Notes under the pieces: generated by a model
Databases searched by the model: none
What the model was told of the DNA's origin: nothing
The model's input: only the letters and a program-made list of their open reading frames with translations
Source: Chromatiaceae bacterium
GTDB lineage: Bacteria > Pseudomonadota > Gammaproteobacteria > Chromatiales > Chromatiaceae
Assembly: GCA_024235215.1 (NCBI GenBank)
Contig: JACKMU010000005.1
Span: 62,001-126,000 of the forward strand
Direction: 5' to 3'
DNA: 64,000 bases
Translations under genes and position numbers: made by a program
Shown: positions 18,053 through 25,945 of the stretch, one piece after another
Layout: each line of letters starts with the position of its first letter
How positions within the stretch are numbered: the first letter of the stretch is position 1

Positions 18053-19386
18053 AGCTGTTGCGGAGGCTGAAGGATTTCAGCTTTGCTCATGGCGTGCACC
18101 CGCACGAGTCGAAAGAACGCACGCATTCGCTGCCAATACAACGTATGCCGTTCGTTCGGGAATATGTCGTCCCGTTGAATCAGCATCTGGGAGCACCAGC
18201 CAGAGCGGTGGTTGCAGTGGGAAACAGAGTGCACCGTGGAGAACTGATCGCAGAACCTGGTGCTTTTATCTCCACCAGCCTGCACAGTCCGGTAACGGGT
18301 CGGGTGAAAGCGATCGACAACCGGCGCTATCCAGGCGGCCTCTTCGCCAAGTCGATTGTGATCGAGGCAGACCCGTTTGCCACCCAGCAGGTTCCCAAAG
18401 TCCCCCGAGAGTGGCGGCTCACCCCGACGCAGTTCGTCACCGAGATCCAACATGCCGGTATCGTCGGCATGGGGGGGGCAGCCTTTCCTGCTCACGCCAA
18501 GTATTCGATTCCGGAGGGGCAACAGATAGAACATCTGCTGGTCAACGGTGCCGAGTGTGAGCCCTATCTCACCAATGACCACCGGATGATGGTTGAACGG
18601 CCCGAAGCACTGCTGCGGGGCATCGAGATTTTGCTGCACAATCTGGGCGCCAAAGCGGCAACCATTGGTGTGGAGACCAATAAGCCCGAAGCGATAGCAG
18701 TGCTGCGGGAGAGGATCCACCCCGACCAGCCGATCCGTGTGGCACCACTACGCGTCAAGTATCCGCAAGGCGCCGAGAAGATGTTGATCAAATCGATCTT
18801 CGGTAAAGAGGTGCCAGCGGGTGGACTGCCGCGAGATCTGGGTATGGTGGTCAACAATGTGGGTAGTGTGCTGGCTATCGCCGACTGGTTCGATTCCGGT
18901 ATACCGCTGATCGAACGGGTGGTAACCGTCTCCGGTGATGGCGTGGAACAGCCTGCCAATCTGCTGGTGCCGCTGGGTACACCGTTGCGCGAGGTATTGA
19001 AGTTCTGCGATGGCTTGAAACCGGGAGTCTCGCAGGTGGTGATGGGCGGACCAATGATGGGGAGCAGTGTCGCCAGCCTGGATGTACCGGTACTCAAGGG
19101 GACCTCCGGCATTCTTGCGTTCCGCGAGCCACAAGCGCTGCACACCCATGAATACAGCTGTATCCGGTGTGGCCGCTGCCTGGAGGCTTGCCCCTATTTT
19201 CTCAACCCCTCGCGTCTTGCCAGGCTCGCCAGATCCCGCCTCTACCATGAAATGGAGCGTTACTCGGTGATGGACTGTGTCGAGTGCGGCTCCTGTACCT
19301 ACTCCTGTCCTTCTAGAATACCCATTGTGCAGCTGATCCGGACCGCGAAATCGCAACTGCGGCAGTCCGGAAGAGGTGTCCAATGA
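18049..19386 (+). CDS. rnfC: Rnf complex NADH-binding subunit C
   Basis: A 445-residue peripheral subunit. It contains GMGGAAFPAHAK (flavin/NADH site), NGAECEPYLTNDH, and GGPMMGSSV. Near the C-terminus are two [4Fe-4S] motifs, CIRCGRCLEACP and CVECGSCTYSCP. RnfC exchanges electrons with NADH. The start is GTG at 18049, overlapping the previous stop (GTGA); the end overlaps rnfD (ATGA). It is shorter than E. coli RsxC, which carries a long repetitive C-terminal tail that is absent here. Confidence 0.94.
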   Translation: MKLLRRLKDFSFAHGVHPHESKERTHSLPIQRMPFVREYVVPLNQHLGAPARAVVAVGNRVHRGELIAEPGAFISTSLHSPVTGRVKAIDNRRYPGGLFAKSIVIEADPFATQQVPKVPREWRLTPTQFVTEIQHAGIVGMGGAAFPAHAKYSIPEGQQIEHLLVNGAECEPYLTNDHRMMVERPEALLRGIEILLHNLGAKAATIGVETNKPEAIAVLRERIHPDQPIRVAPLRVKYPQGAEKMLIKSIFGKEVPAGGLPRDLGMVVNNVGSVLAIADWFDSGIPLIERVVTVSGDGVEQPANLLVPLGTPLREVLKFCDGLKPGVSQVVMGGPMMGSSVASLDVPVLKGTSGILAFREPQALHTHEYSCIRCGRCLEACPYFLNPSRLARLARSRLYHEMERYSVMDCVECGSCTYSCPSRIPIVQLIRTAKSQLRQSGRGVQ

Positions 19387-20402
19387 ACCGGAAAGATCCC
19401 AGACTACAGCTGCAGACATCCCCGCTTCTGAAGCAGGCGATGACCACCAGAGACACGATGCGCGATGTGCTGTTGGCTTTGCTGCCGGCCACCATCGCCG
19501 GTCTCTGGTACTTCGGATTGGGTGCGCTGTTGGTACTGCTCGCCAGTATCGCCGGTGCGCTTCTGACCGAATGGGTTTTTACACCCGCTGAGAACCGCCC
19601 TGAGAGGTTGGGAGACTATACCTCGCTGTTGACCGGACTGCTGCTGGGATTGACGCTGCCGCCCGCTCTGCCGCTCTGGATGGCGTTTATTGGCGGTGCG
19701 GTCTCAATCGGGCTGGGCAAACTGATCTGGGGAGGGATGGGACAGAATCTGTTCAATCCAGCTCTGGTTGGCAGGGCTTTTCTGCTCGCCACCTTCCCCA
19801 TTGCGATGACCACCTGGAGTCCACAGAGCGGACCGGCGGAGTTTCTTCAAATCTATGCGTCCAACCTGGCCCATCCATTCATGCAGGCGGCCTACGACAG
19901 TATCAGTGCTGCCACCCCGCTGGGATTGATGAAGTTCGAACAGCAGCCGACCGAACTCTGGTCGTTGGTACTCGGTTACACCTCTGGTTGCATCGGAGAG
20001 ACCAACGGACTGCTACTGTTGCTGGGCGGCATCTATCTGCTGCTGCGGCGTGATTTCGACTGGCGTATTCCAGCCGGAATCCTGGGCTCGGCTGCACTTT
20101 TCGCGCTAATGCTCTATCTGACGGACCCGGCGCACTATCCCGGTCCGCTGTTCACACTCTTCTCCGGGGGAATGCTGCTGGGCGCCATCTTCATGGCCAC
20201 TGATCCGGTGACCTCTCCGTTGACCCCAAAAGGCACTTGGATATTTGCCGTCGGTATCGGTGTGCTGGTGGTATTGATTCGCGCTTACGGTGGCTTTCCG
20301 GAGGGGGTCATGTACGCGATCCTGCTGATGAACGCGGCCACGCCGTTGATCGACCGTTATACCCAGCCACGCGTCTTTGGCAAGGGGATCAAAAACCAAT
20401 GA
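19383..20402 (+). CDS. rnfD: Rnf complex membrane subunit D
   Basis: A 339-residue polytopic membrane protein with about nine hydrophobic segments. FNPALVGRAFL is the RnfD/NqrB hallmark, and SISAATPLG contains the threonine expected to carry covalent FMN. It forms part of the ion-translocating core. The start overlaps the rnfC stop and the stop overlaps the rnfG start. Confidence 0.94.
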   Translation: MNRKDPRLQLQTSPLLKQAMTTRDTMRDVLLALLPATIAGLWYFGLGALLVLLASIAGALLTEWVFTPAENRPERLGDYTSLLTGLLLGLTLPPALPLWMAFIGGAVSIGLGKLIWGGMGQNLFNPALVGRAFLLATFPIAMTTWSPQSGPAEFLQIYASNLAHPFMQAAYDSISAATPLGLMKFEQQPTELWSLVLGYTSGCIGETNGLLLLLGGIYLLLRRDFDWRIPAGILGSAALFALMLYLTDPAHYPGPLFTLFSGGMLLGAIFMATDPVTSPLTPKGTWIFAVGIGVLVVLIRAYGGFPEGVMYAILLMNAATPLIDRYTQPRVFGKGIKNQ

Positions 20403-21055
20403 GCAGCAGCCAGAACGCCGGCATCGGCAAAGGGGATCCGGGGTCGGCGACACTGATAGCAACACTCAGCTTCGCCGGCCTGCTCTCCGGTCTGATCATC
20501 GTGCTGGCTTATGATTCGACGTTGCCGACGATCACCGCTTACAAAGCGACAGTGATGAAGGAGGCGGTATTCAAGGTATTGCCAGGTGTGAGTCGCATGC
20601 AGCGCCTGGTCTACAGGAATGGGACGCTGTCCACTACCGAGCAGACAAAGAAGGATGATGAAGTGATCTTCAGCGGCTACGACGTTTCCGGTCGGCTGGT
20701 CGGATATGCGATTCCCGGTGCCGGTCCCGGATTTCAGGACACCATCAGTCTGCTCTACGGATACATTCCGGAAAAGCGGAAGATCACCGGCATGGAGATA
20801 TTGGAGAGCCGCGAAACCCCCGGTCTGGGCGACAAAATCTACAAAGATCCGGCTTTCGTTGCCAACTTCGATTCTCTTGCCGTGGACCCGGAGATCCGCG
20901 CCGTGAAGAAGGGCAAACGCTCGGCAGCCAATGAGATCGATGCGATCACCGGTGCGACTATCTCGTCGAAAGCGGTCGTACGCATCATCAACGAAGCCAA
21001 TCGACTCTGGTTGCCGCGGATCGAACAGGCGTCACAGCCGAAGGATAAGGGCTAA
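20399..21055 (+). CDS. rnfG: Rnf complex subunit G (covalent FMN)
   Basis: A 218-residue protein with one N-terminal membrane helix (about 18-40) and a periplasmic FMN-binding domain. The flavinylation motif is DAITGATISSKAVV, preceded by ETPGLGDKI. I start it at ATG 20399, which overlaps the rnfD stop (ATGA); a longer open frame upstream lies inside rnfD. An ApbE flavin transferase would be needed; it is not in the window. Confidence 0.93.
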   Translation: MSSSQNAGIGKGDPGSATLIATLSFAGLLSGLIIVLAYDSTLPTITAYKATVMKEAVFKVLPGVSRMQRLVYRNGTLSTTEQTKKDDEVIFSGYDVSGRLVGYAIPGAGPGFQDTISLLYGYIPEKRKITGMEILESRETPGLGDKIYKDPAFVANFDSLAVDPEIRAVKKGKRSAANEIDAITGATISSKAVVRIINEANRLWLPRIEQASQPKDKG

Positions 21056-21058
21056 GCC

Positions 21059-21709
21059 ATGGCAAAACGTAAAGAGGATCTGCAGCAGGAGTTCATCAAG
21101 GGACTGTGGCGCGACAATCCGGTGTTCGTTCAGGTACTCGGCATGTGCCCGATGCTGGCGGTTACCAATAGCGCGGTGAATGCGCTGGCGATGGGTGCGG
21201 CTACCTTCTTCGTGCTGGTCGGATCGAGTATCCTGGTCTCATCGCTGCGCCACTGGATACCGAAACAGGTGCGCATCTCCACCTACATTATCATCATTGC
21301 CACCTTCGTCACGGTCACCGATTTCACGCTTGAAGCACTGGTGCCAAAAATCCACAAGGAGCTGGGCGCCTTCATTCCGCTGATTGTCGTCAACTGCATG
21401 ATTCTCGGACGGCAGGAGGCATTCGCCTCCAGAAATTCGGTGCGCATGGCGGTGATGGATGCGCTGGGCATGGCCGCTGGTTTCCTGTTCGCGTTGTTGT
21501 CGCTGGGTGCAGTGCGCGAGATACTCGGCGAAGGAAAGCTGTTCGGTTTCTCGTTGTTCGGCCCCGATTACGAGCCCTGGGTGATCATGATTCTGCCGCC
21601 TGGAGGGTTCCTCACACTGGGTCTGTTGCTGCTCTTTTTCAGTTGGATCAAGGAGCGCAAACAGCGGATCGAGCAGCGCTTGGCACAGCTGGAGAGTGAA
21701 ACGCAATGA
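21059..21709 (+). CDS. rnfE: Rnf complex membrane subunit E
   Basis: A 216-residue protein with about six transmembrane helices. LWRDNPVFVQVLGMCPMLAV is the RnfE/NqrD start, and VNCMILGRQEAFAS contains the conserved cysteine used for the intramembrane iron-sulfur cluster shared with RnfA. It starts three bases after rnfG and overlaps rnfA by ATGA. Confidence 0.95.
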   Translation: MAKRKEDLQQEFIKGLWRDNPVFVQVLGMCPMLAVTNSAVNALAMGAATFFVLVGSSILVSSLRHWIPKQVRISTYIIIIATFVTVTDFTLEALVPKIHKELGAFIPLIVVNCMILGRQEAFASRNSVRMAVMDALGMAAGFLFALLSLGAVREILGEGKLFGFSLFGPDYEPWVIMILPPGGFLTLGLLLLFFSWIKERKQRIEQRLAQLESETQ

Positions 21710-22284
21710 ACGAGTTGCTGTGGATATTCGTCAGCGCTTTGCTGATCAACAACTTCGTCCTCTCCTACTTTCTCGGACTGTGTCCGTTCCTGGGCGTCTC
21801 CGGCCGGCTCGACACCGCTTTCCGCCTGGGACTGGCCACTATATTCGTGATGCTGATCACCGCGCTGTGCAGTTGGTTTCTGAACACCTATGTCTTGATT
21901 CATGCGCCCTATCTCAGGCTGATCAGTTTCATCGTCGTAATTGCCAGTACGGTGCAGTTCATCGAGATGGTGATCAAGAAACTGAGCCCGGCGCTGTTTA
22001 AGGCACTGGGTATCTTTCTCCCGCTGATCACGACCAACTGCGCCATCCTCGGTCTGGCCATCTTCGCCACCAACCGTGGCTACGGACTGGCCGAAGGACT
22101 GGTGTTCGCCTTGGGAGCGGGAGCCGGTTTTACTCTGGCACTGGTACTGATGGCTGGCATACGTGAAGAGGTGGAACTCTCCGATGTCCCGGCACTACTA
22201 CGGGGAACGGCGATGAATCTGATCATTGCCGGTATCCTGTCGATGGCGTTCATGGGGTTCGCCGGGCTGTTTAGTTCGGCCTGA
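21706..22284 (+). CDS. rnfA: Rnf complex membrane subunit A
   Basis: A 192-residue protein with six transmembrane helices. NNFVLSYFLGLCPFLGVS and LITTNCAILGLAIF hold the conserved cysteines facing RnfE. It is the last canonical rnf gene; gene order here is B, (NifJ-like), C, D, G, E, A. Whether the complex moves sodium or protons cannot be read from what is seen. Confidence 0.95.
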   Translation: MNELLWIFVSALLINNFVLSYFLGLCPFLGVSGRLDTAFRLGLATIFVMLITALCSWFLNTYVLIHAPYLRLISFIVVIASTVQFIEMVIKKLSPALFKALGIFLPLITTNCAILGLAIFATNRGYGLAEGLVFALGAGAGFTLALVLMAGIREEVELSDVPALLRGTAMNLIIAGILSMAFMGFAGLFSSA

Positions 22285-22309
22285 ACGGAATTACACTGGT
22301 ACTAAAACA

Positions 22310-22480
22310 ATGCTCACTTATCTGATTGCCATTCTGGGACTGGGAGTGCTCTGCGGAGTCTGGGTGCTGTTGCAACGCTCGCTCGGAAGACTCGATCCTC
22401 ATCCAGAGGATGACCCGGTCCCGAGTCGTTGTGGTGGATGCTCCGGCTGTTCATCCGACGGCCCGCGCAGCACGCAATAA
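22310..22480 (+). CDS. Small cysteine-rich single-span membrane protein after rnfA
   Basis: A 56-residue protein: an N-terminal membrane helix (about 2-22), a short acidic linker (DPHPEDDP), then RCGGCSGCSS. It begins 25 bases after rnfA. Small proteins of this plan (helix plus CGGC-type motif) include NqrM, needed for maturation of Na+-NQR, and FeoB-associated cysteine-rich proteins. Position suggests a maturation factor for the membrane iron-sulfur centre of Rnf, but the motif differs from NqrM and this is inference. No strong ribosome site is visible. Confidence 0.6.
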   Translation: MLTYLIAILGLGVLCGVWVLLQRSLGRLDPHPEDDPVPSRCGGCSGCSSDGPRSTQ

Positions 22481-22741
22481 CCGAAGGGCATCACGTCGAA
22501 TTTGTCACTTGGCGAGACAAAGCTCGTGCCCAGCTGTCGACCCCACGGCATCCTTCCAGCTGTTAGAGTGAGAGGAGACGATGCTCTGCTAAAATAAAAA
22601 TAAAGAGGTGTGTTGCAATGCACCTCGTGTGTCGCGCCGAGAAGGAGTGAGTTGTTCGCTGAAGCTCGGCAGGTTTTTCGGAGGGTTGTAGAGTCGGTGC
22701 AACCAATCTGATTATACCAGGGAGCAGGAGGGGGGATTGAT

Positions 22742-24214
22742 ATGCAGTCAAAAAAACCCCGATGTCATCTGGTACTCTCCGGCGGTGGCATACGGTGCCT
22801 CTCTTTTGCGGGAACGCTGGAGGTGCTTGAGGAGAAGATTGAAGTCGCCAGTGTCGCGGCCTGTTCAGCCGGCACTTTTATCGGTGCGCTGCTTTGCAGC
22901 CGACTAAAGCCTGGTGAAATTATTGATAAGATTCAAAAACTGCCCTCCTGGTCCGCTCTGGCGGGAGCACCTGTCTCGCTGATACCGGATTTCTTCTATG
23001 GACTGATTCCGGGTCTTCTGTTCAGCCACTATTTACTGCAATGGCCCTTTGCGAAGTATCGGGCATCCGGATTTCCGCGCGCGTTCAAGACTATCCTGAA
23101 GGACGATCCGGAGTTTAAGGATCTTGAACCGCCCCTAGCCATTGCCGCTTTCGATATCGCAACCCAAAGATATCTGGTATACGCGAAGAGTACACACGAG
23201 AGAATGAAAGTCTCGGAGGCACTGGATATTGCGGTCTCAATCCCCTTCGCTTATCCGCCAAGAGTGGGAAAAAACCATATCATTCTCGACGCTGGACTGG
23301 CCTCCGAGTGCCCGGTCTGGATTGCCGCAGATCAGCCGTATAACGAACCGATCATTGCCCTGCGTCCAAAGAGGAAGAGTATGCTTGCCGATCAGCTGAA
23401 ACGGGTATCGGTCGACCGTTTTTACCTTGAAGTGAATGGTTCGATTATCCGTGGACTCGACGACTACATCATTGCAAAGATGCCTCGGGTGCGATTGATC
23501 GAGATCGATTGCGGAGAGATCGATGTCGATCAATTCGATCTCTCCGACAGCTTGAAGCATGAATTGATTGAGCGTGGCCGCAAAGCGGGCAAAGACGCCA
23601 TCGTTCAATATGGCGAAGACTTCAGCCGGCCCAAAGAGATCGGTAGGAGTTTATTCGACGTAACAACCGAGAGTGACGAGCTTCCTGGTAATACAAAAGA
23701 GGAGGAAGCCAGAAAATACGACCAACGTGCTTTGGAACACGGTTCAGAGCTGATGACGCGATTCCATCAGAATATGTCGAAAGACGCTCCGTTTCGGGTA
23801 TTCATCAGTTATGCCAGGGAAGACCGGGACAAGGCAGATTATGTAGTAGCGGAGCTGCGACGAAGATTGCTCAATCCGAATGTCATCTGGTACGACAGGC
23901 TGATCGAACCTGGAGAGGAGTGGAAATCGGAAATCCTTGAAAGAATCGATGAGAGCAGACTGGCGATCCTGCTTGTAAGTCGCCATTTTCTATGTTCAAG
24001 TTTCATTCAAAACAACGAAATCCCGAGGTTCAGGAAAAGAGGAGTCAAGTGGATTCCGATAATAGTTGGTAAATGCGATTGGAAAAATTTCGATTACATC
24101 GACTCGATTCAGAGTTTGTGCATAGACAAGCCATTGTCTGAGTTACCTGACGGAAAACAGATAGAGATTCTCGGTCATCTCGCTGAAACGATTGACTCCA
24201 TGCTCAGAGATTAG
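22742..24214 (+). CDS. Patatin-like phospholipase fused to a TIR domain
   Basis: A 490-residue protein with two domains. The N-terminal patatin domain (about 7-310) has the oxyanion motif GGGIRC at 14-19, a nucleophile elbow ACSAGTF with Ser42 (Ala replaces the first Gly of the usual GxSxG), and a catalytic Asp in ILDAGLASE near 180. The C-terminal TIR_2 domain (about 347-488) starts RVFISYAREDRDKAD and contains EEWKSEILERIDES and LVSRHFLCSSF. The ends match those of known defence effectors: patatins degrade membrane phospholipids and TIR domains cleave NAD or sense signals. No nucleotidyltransferase or other defence partner is adjacent. It lies between rnf and frd and is not functionally related to them as far as can be seen. 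Confidence 0.85.
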   Translation: MQSKKPRCHLVLSGGGIRCLSFAGTLEVLEEKIEVASVAACSAGTFIGALLCSRLKPGEIIDKIQKLPSWSALAGAPVSLIPDFFYGLIPGLLFSHYLLQWPFAKYRASGFPRAFKTILKDDPEFKDLEPPLAIAAFDIATQRYLVYAKSTHERMKVSEALDIAVSIPFAYPPRVGKNHIILDAGLASECPVWIAADQPYNEPIIALRPKRKSMLADQLKRVSVDRFYLEVNGSIIRGLDDYIIAKMPRVRLIEIDCGEIDVDQFDLSDSLKHELIERGRKAGKDAIVQYGEDFSRPKEIGRSLFDVTTESDELPGNTKEEEARKYDQRALEHGSELMTRFHQNMSKDAPFRVFISYAREDRDKADYVVAELRRRLLNPNVIWYDRLIEPGEEWKSEILERIDESRLAILLVSRHFLCSSFIQNNEIPRFRKRGVKWIPIIVGKCDWKNFDYIDSIQSLCIDKPLSELPDGKQIEILGHLAETIDSMLRD

Positions 24215-24257
24215 GGAAAAACGGGGTCGGGTGGAACGGTTTTTCGGCGATTGCGAA

Positions 24258-24310
24258 TTTGGGGTCAGAGTGAAAATACAGATGCACTGTATTTTCACTC
24301 TGACCCCAAA
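24258..24310. repeat. 23-bp perfect inverted repeat (GGGGTCAGAGTGAAAATACA type)
   Basis: Arms 24258-24280 and 24288-24310 are exact reverse complements, separated by the 7-base loop GATGCAC. The arm contains GGGGTCAGAGTGAAAATAC. Elements with TTTGGGGTCAGAG ends recur in gammaproteobacterial genomes and are often seen near RAYT transposases; a dead RAYT gene is at 62960 in this window. It also sits between the convergent ends of the patatin-TIR gene and frdD and could stop transcription. Assignment to a REP/RAYT element is inference. Confidence 0.6.
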
Positions 24311-24424
24311 ATTCCGGCTCCCCGCCGCAAGCAGTGGGGAGGCTTCAGCGTGAAGCGTATTGCTTTATCTGAATTCGTTCGCTAATTCGTGGCCAGCCAC
24401 AACGACTGCACCCATGGTTTCGAT

Positions 24425-24793
24425 TCAGAAGCCCAGTCCCAGCAGTACGACCACGGAAATCACCGTGGCGACGAAAGCCGAACCATAGCAGATCAGTTTT
24501 GCGCCAACACCAGCATGAATACCCACCTCGTGCAGGGAGTGGAATATCCGGTGCGCGGCGAACCACAGAAACAGCGCGATGACCGCGAAGATGAAACCCT
24601 TGCCGATGATGTTCTGCGCAAAGGCCAACATTTTGGGATAACTCATAGCGTCTGCCGGGAGGATCAACCCGAACGGCACGGCAATCCCGGTAATAAAAAC
24701 CAACATTGGCCCGAAAAGTGCCGACAGCATTCCACCTGCACCGAACAGGCTCCAGAAGATCGGTGCATTTGAACGTTTCAGTCCTGATTTCAT
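24425..24793 (-). CDS. frdD: Fumarate reductase membrane subunit D
   Basis: A 122-residue membrane anchor with three hydrophobic helices. The start KRSNAPIFWSLFGAGGM closely follows the E. coli FrdD beginning. I start it at ATG 24793, four bases after frdC ends, as the longer frame lies inside frdC. With FrdC it anchors FrdAB and forms the quinol site. Confidence 0.9.
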   Translation of the reverse strand: MKSGLKRSNAPIFWSLFGAGGMLSALFGPMLVFITGIAVPFGLILPADAMSYPKMLAFAQNIIGKGFIFAVIALFLWFAAHRIFHSLHEVGIHAGVGAKLICYGSAFVATVISVVVLLGLGF

Positions 24794-24797
24794 CGTG

Positions 24798-25193
24798 CTA
24801 ACCTCCCAACCAGACCAGACCGAGCAACGCCAGGCTGGCCACGCCCGCCGCCAATAGACCACTGCCGGTAATCACGCCAGGTCCAAGCTTTTTCCCGCCA
24901 ACGATAATCGGTGGCATGGTGATCGGCATGATTTTGAACCAGGTGTAAGCGTGGTACAGGATGGCCACCAGGAAGATCAAGTGAAAGATGAGTGACACTG
25001 GCGATCTCAACGCCTCCAGCCAGCCGTTCCAGGCAGCCTCGCCCTGGCCCAGACGAATCAGACCCACCAGCAGGGTAAAAGCATAGCCGGCAACGAACAA
25101 GGCGGTACTTTCGTGGATCATGTACTCCACGAAATAGGGGTTCTTCTTCCACCACCCGTCCATCGGACGGACGTAGGGACGACGCTTGCTCAT
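24798..25193 (-). CDS. frdC: Fumarate reductase membrane subunit C
   Basis: A 131-residue membrane anchor with three helices. RPYVRPMDGWWKKNPYFVEY near the N-terminus is the FrdC hallmark of the E. coli-type enzyme. It overlaps frdB by four bases. Confidence 0.92.
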   Translation of the reverse strand: MSKRRPYVRPMDGWWKKNPYFVEYMIHESTALFVAGYAFTLLVGLIRLGQGEAAWNGWLEALRSPVSLIFHLIFLVAILYHAYTWFKIMPITMPPIIVGGKKLGPGVITGSGLLAAGVASLALLGLVWLGG

Positions 25194-25945
25194 TTGGAAC
25201 CTCCTTTCGGAGAGAGGAAGCGCAGGAAGTAATCCTTCGCTGCGTTTGTTTTGTTGATATTGACTGCGTTGGCCGGATCAACATGTTTCGGACAAACTTC
25301 CGAGCAATAACCAACCGCACTGCAGTTGAAGACACCCTCTTCCGAAGCCACCAGTTCCATCCGTTGTGCAGCGGCACCATCGCGCGAGTCCATATTGTAG
25401 CGATGCAGCAGCGCCATGGCACCCGGTCCGATGAAATCAGAATTGAGACCAAACTGCGGACAGGCAGCATAGCACAAGGTGCAATTGATACAGGAGGTGA
25501 ACTGGATGTATTCGTTGAACTGCTGGGGTGACTGGAGATATTCGCCCTGTTCGAGCGAACGCGGCTCCTTTGGAATGATGTAGGGCTGGATGCTCTCCAG
25601 TTTCTCGATAAAACCGCTTAGATCGACTACCAGATCTTTTTCGATCGGGAAGTGGGCCATCGCCTCGAGACGAACCCGGTTCGGATAGTAGTCACGCAGA
25701 AAGGTCTCGCATGACAGCTTGGGGATTCCATTGATCATCATCCCGCAACTGCCGCAGATAGCCATCCGGCACGACCAGCGGAATGTCAGCGAACCGTCAA
25801 AATTGTCCTTGATGTATTGCGCACCCTGCAAAACCGACATGTCGTCGGAAAACGGTACCTGGTAAACCTCGAGGTGGGGTTCCTGGTCACTCTCCGGGTT
25901 ATAGCGCAGAACCTCGATTTCAATGATTTTCAGGTTCTCAGTCAT
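25190..25945 (-). CDS. frdB: Fumarate reductase iron-sulfur subunit
   Basis: A 251-residue protein with three clusters: a [2Fe-2S] plant-type site (SCRMAICGSCGMM plus a Cys in LSCETF), then CINCTLCYAACP and CSAVGYCSEVCPKHVDP for the [4Fe-4S] and [3Fe-4S] centres. It passes electrons from quinol to FrdA. The start at ATG 25945 lies eight bases inside frdA. Confidence 0.94.
   Translation of the reverse strand: MTENLKIIEIEVLRYNPESDQEPHLEVYQVPFSDDMSVLQGAQYIKDNFDGSLTFRWSCRMAICGSCGMMINGIPKLSCETFLRDYYPNRVRLEAMAHFPIEKDLVVDLSGFIEKLESIQPYIIPKEPRSLEQGEYLQSPQQFNEYIQFTSCINCTLCYAACPQFGLNSDFIGPGAMALLHRYNMDSRDGAAAQRMELVASEEGVFNCSAVGYCSEVCPKHVDPANAVNINKTNAAKDYFLRFLSPKGGSK

Noticed and set aside
22310..22480. 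Naming the small post-rnfA protein nqrM
   Set aside because: Topology is similar, but the cysteine pattern differs from NqrM and no Na+-NQR genes are present.
22742..24214. A CBASS operon around the patatin-TIR gene
   Set aside because: No CD-NTase, Cap2/Cap3 or other signalling gene is on either side; only rnf and frd genes are.
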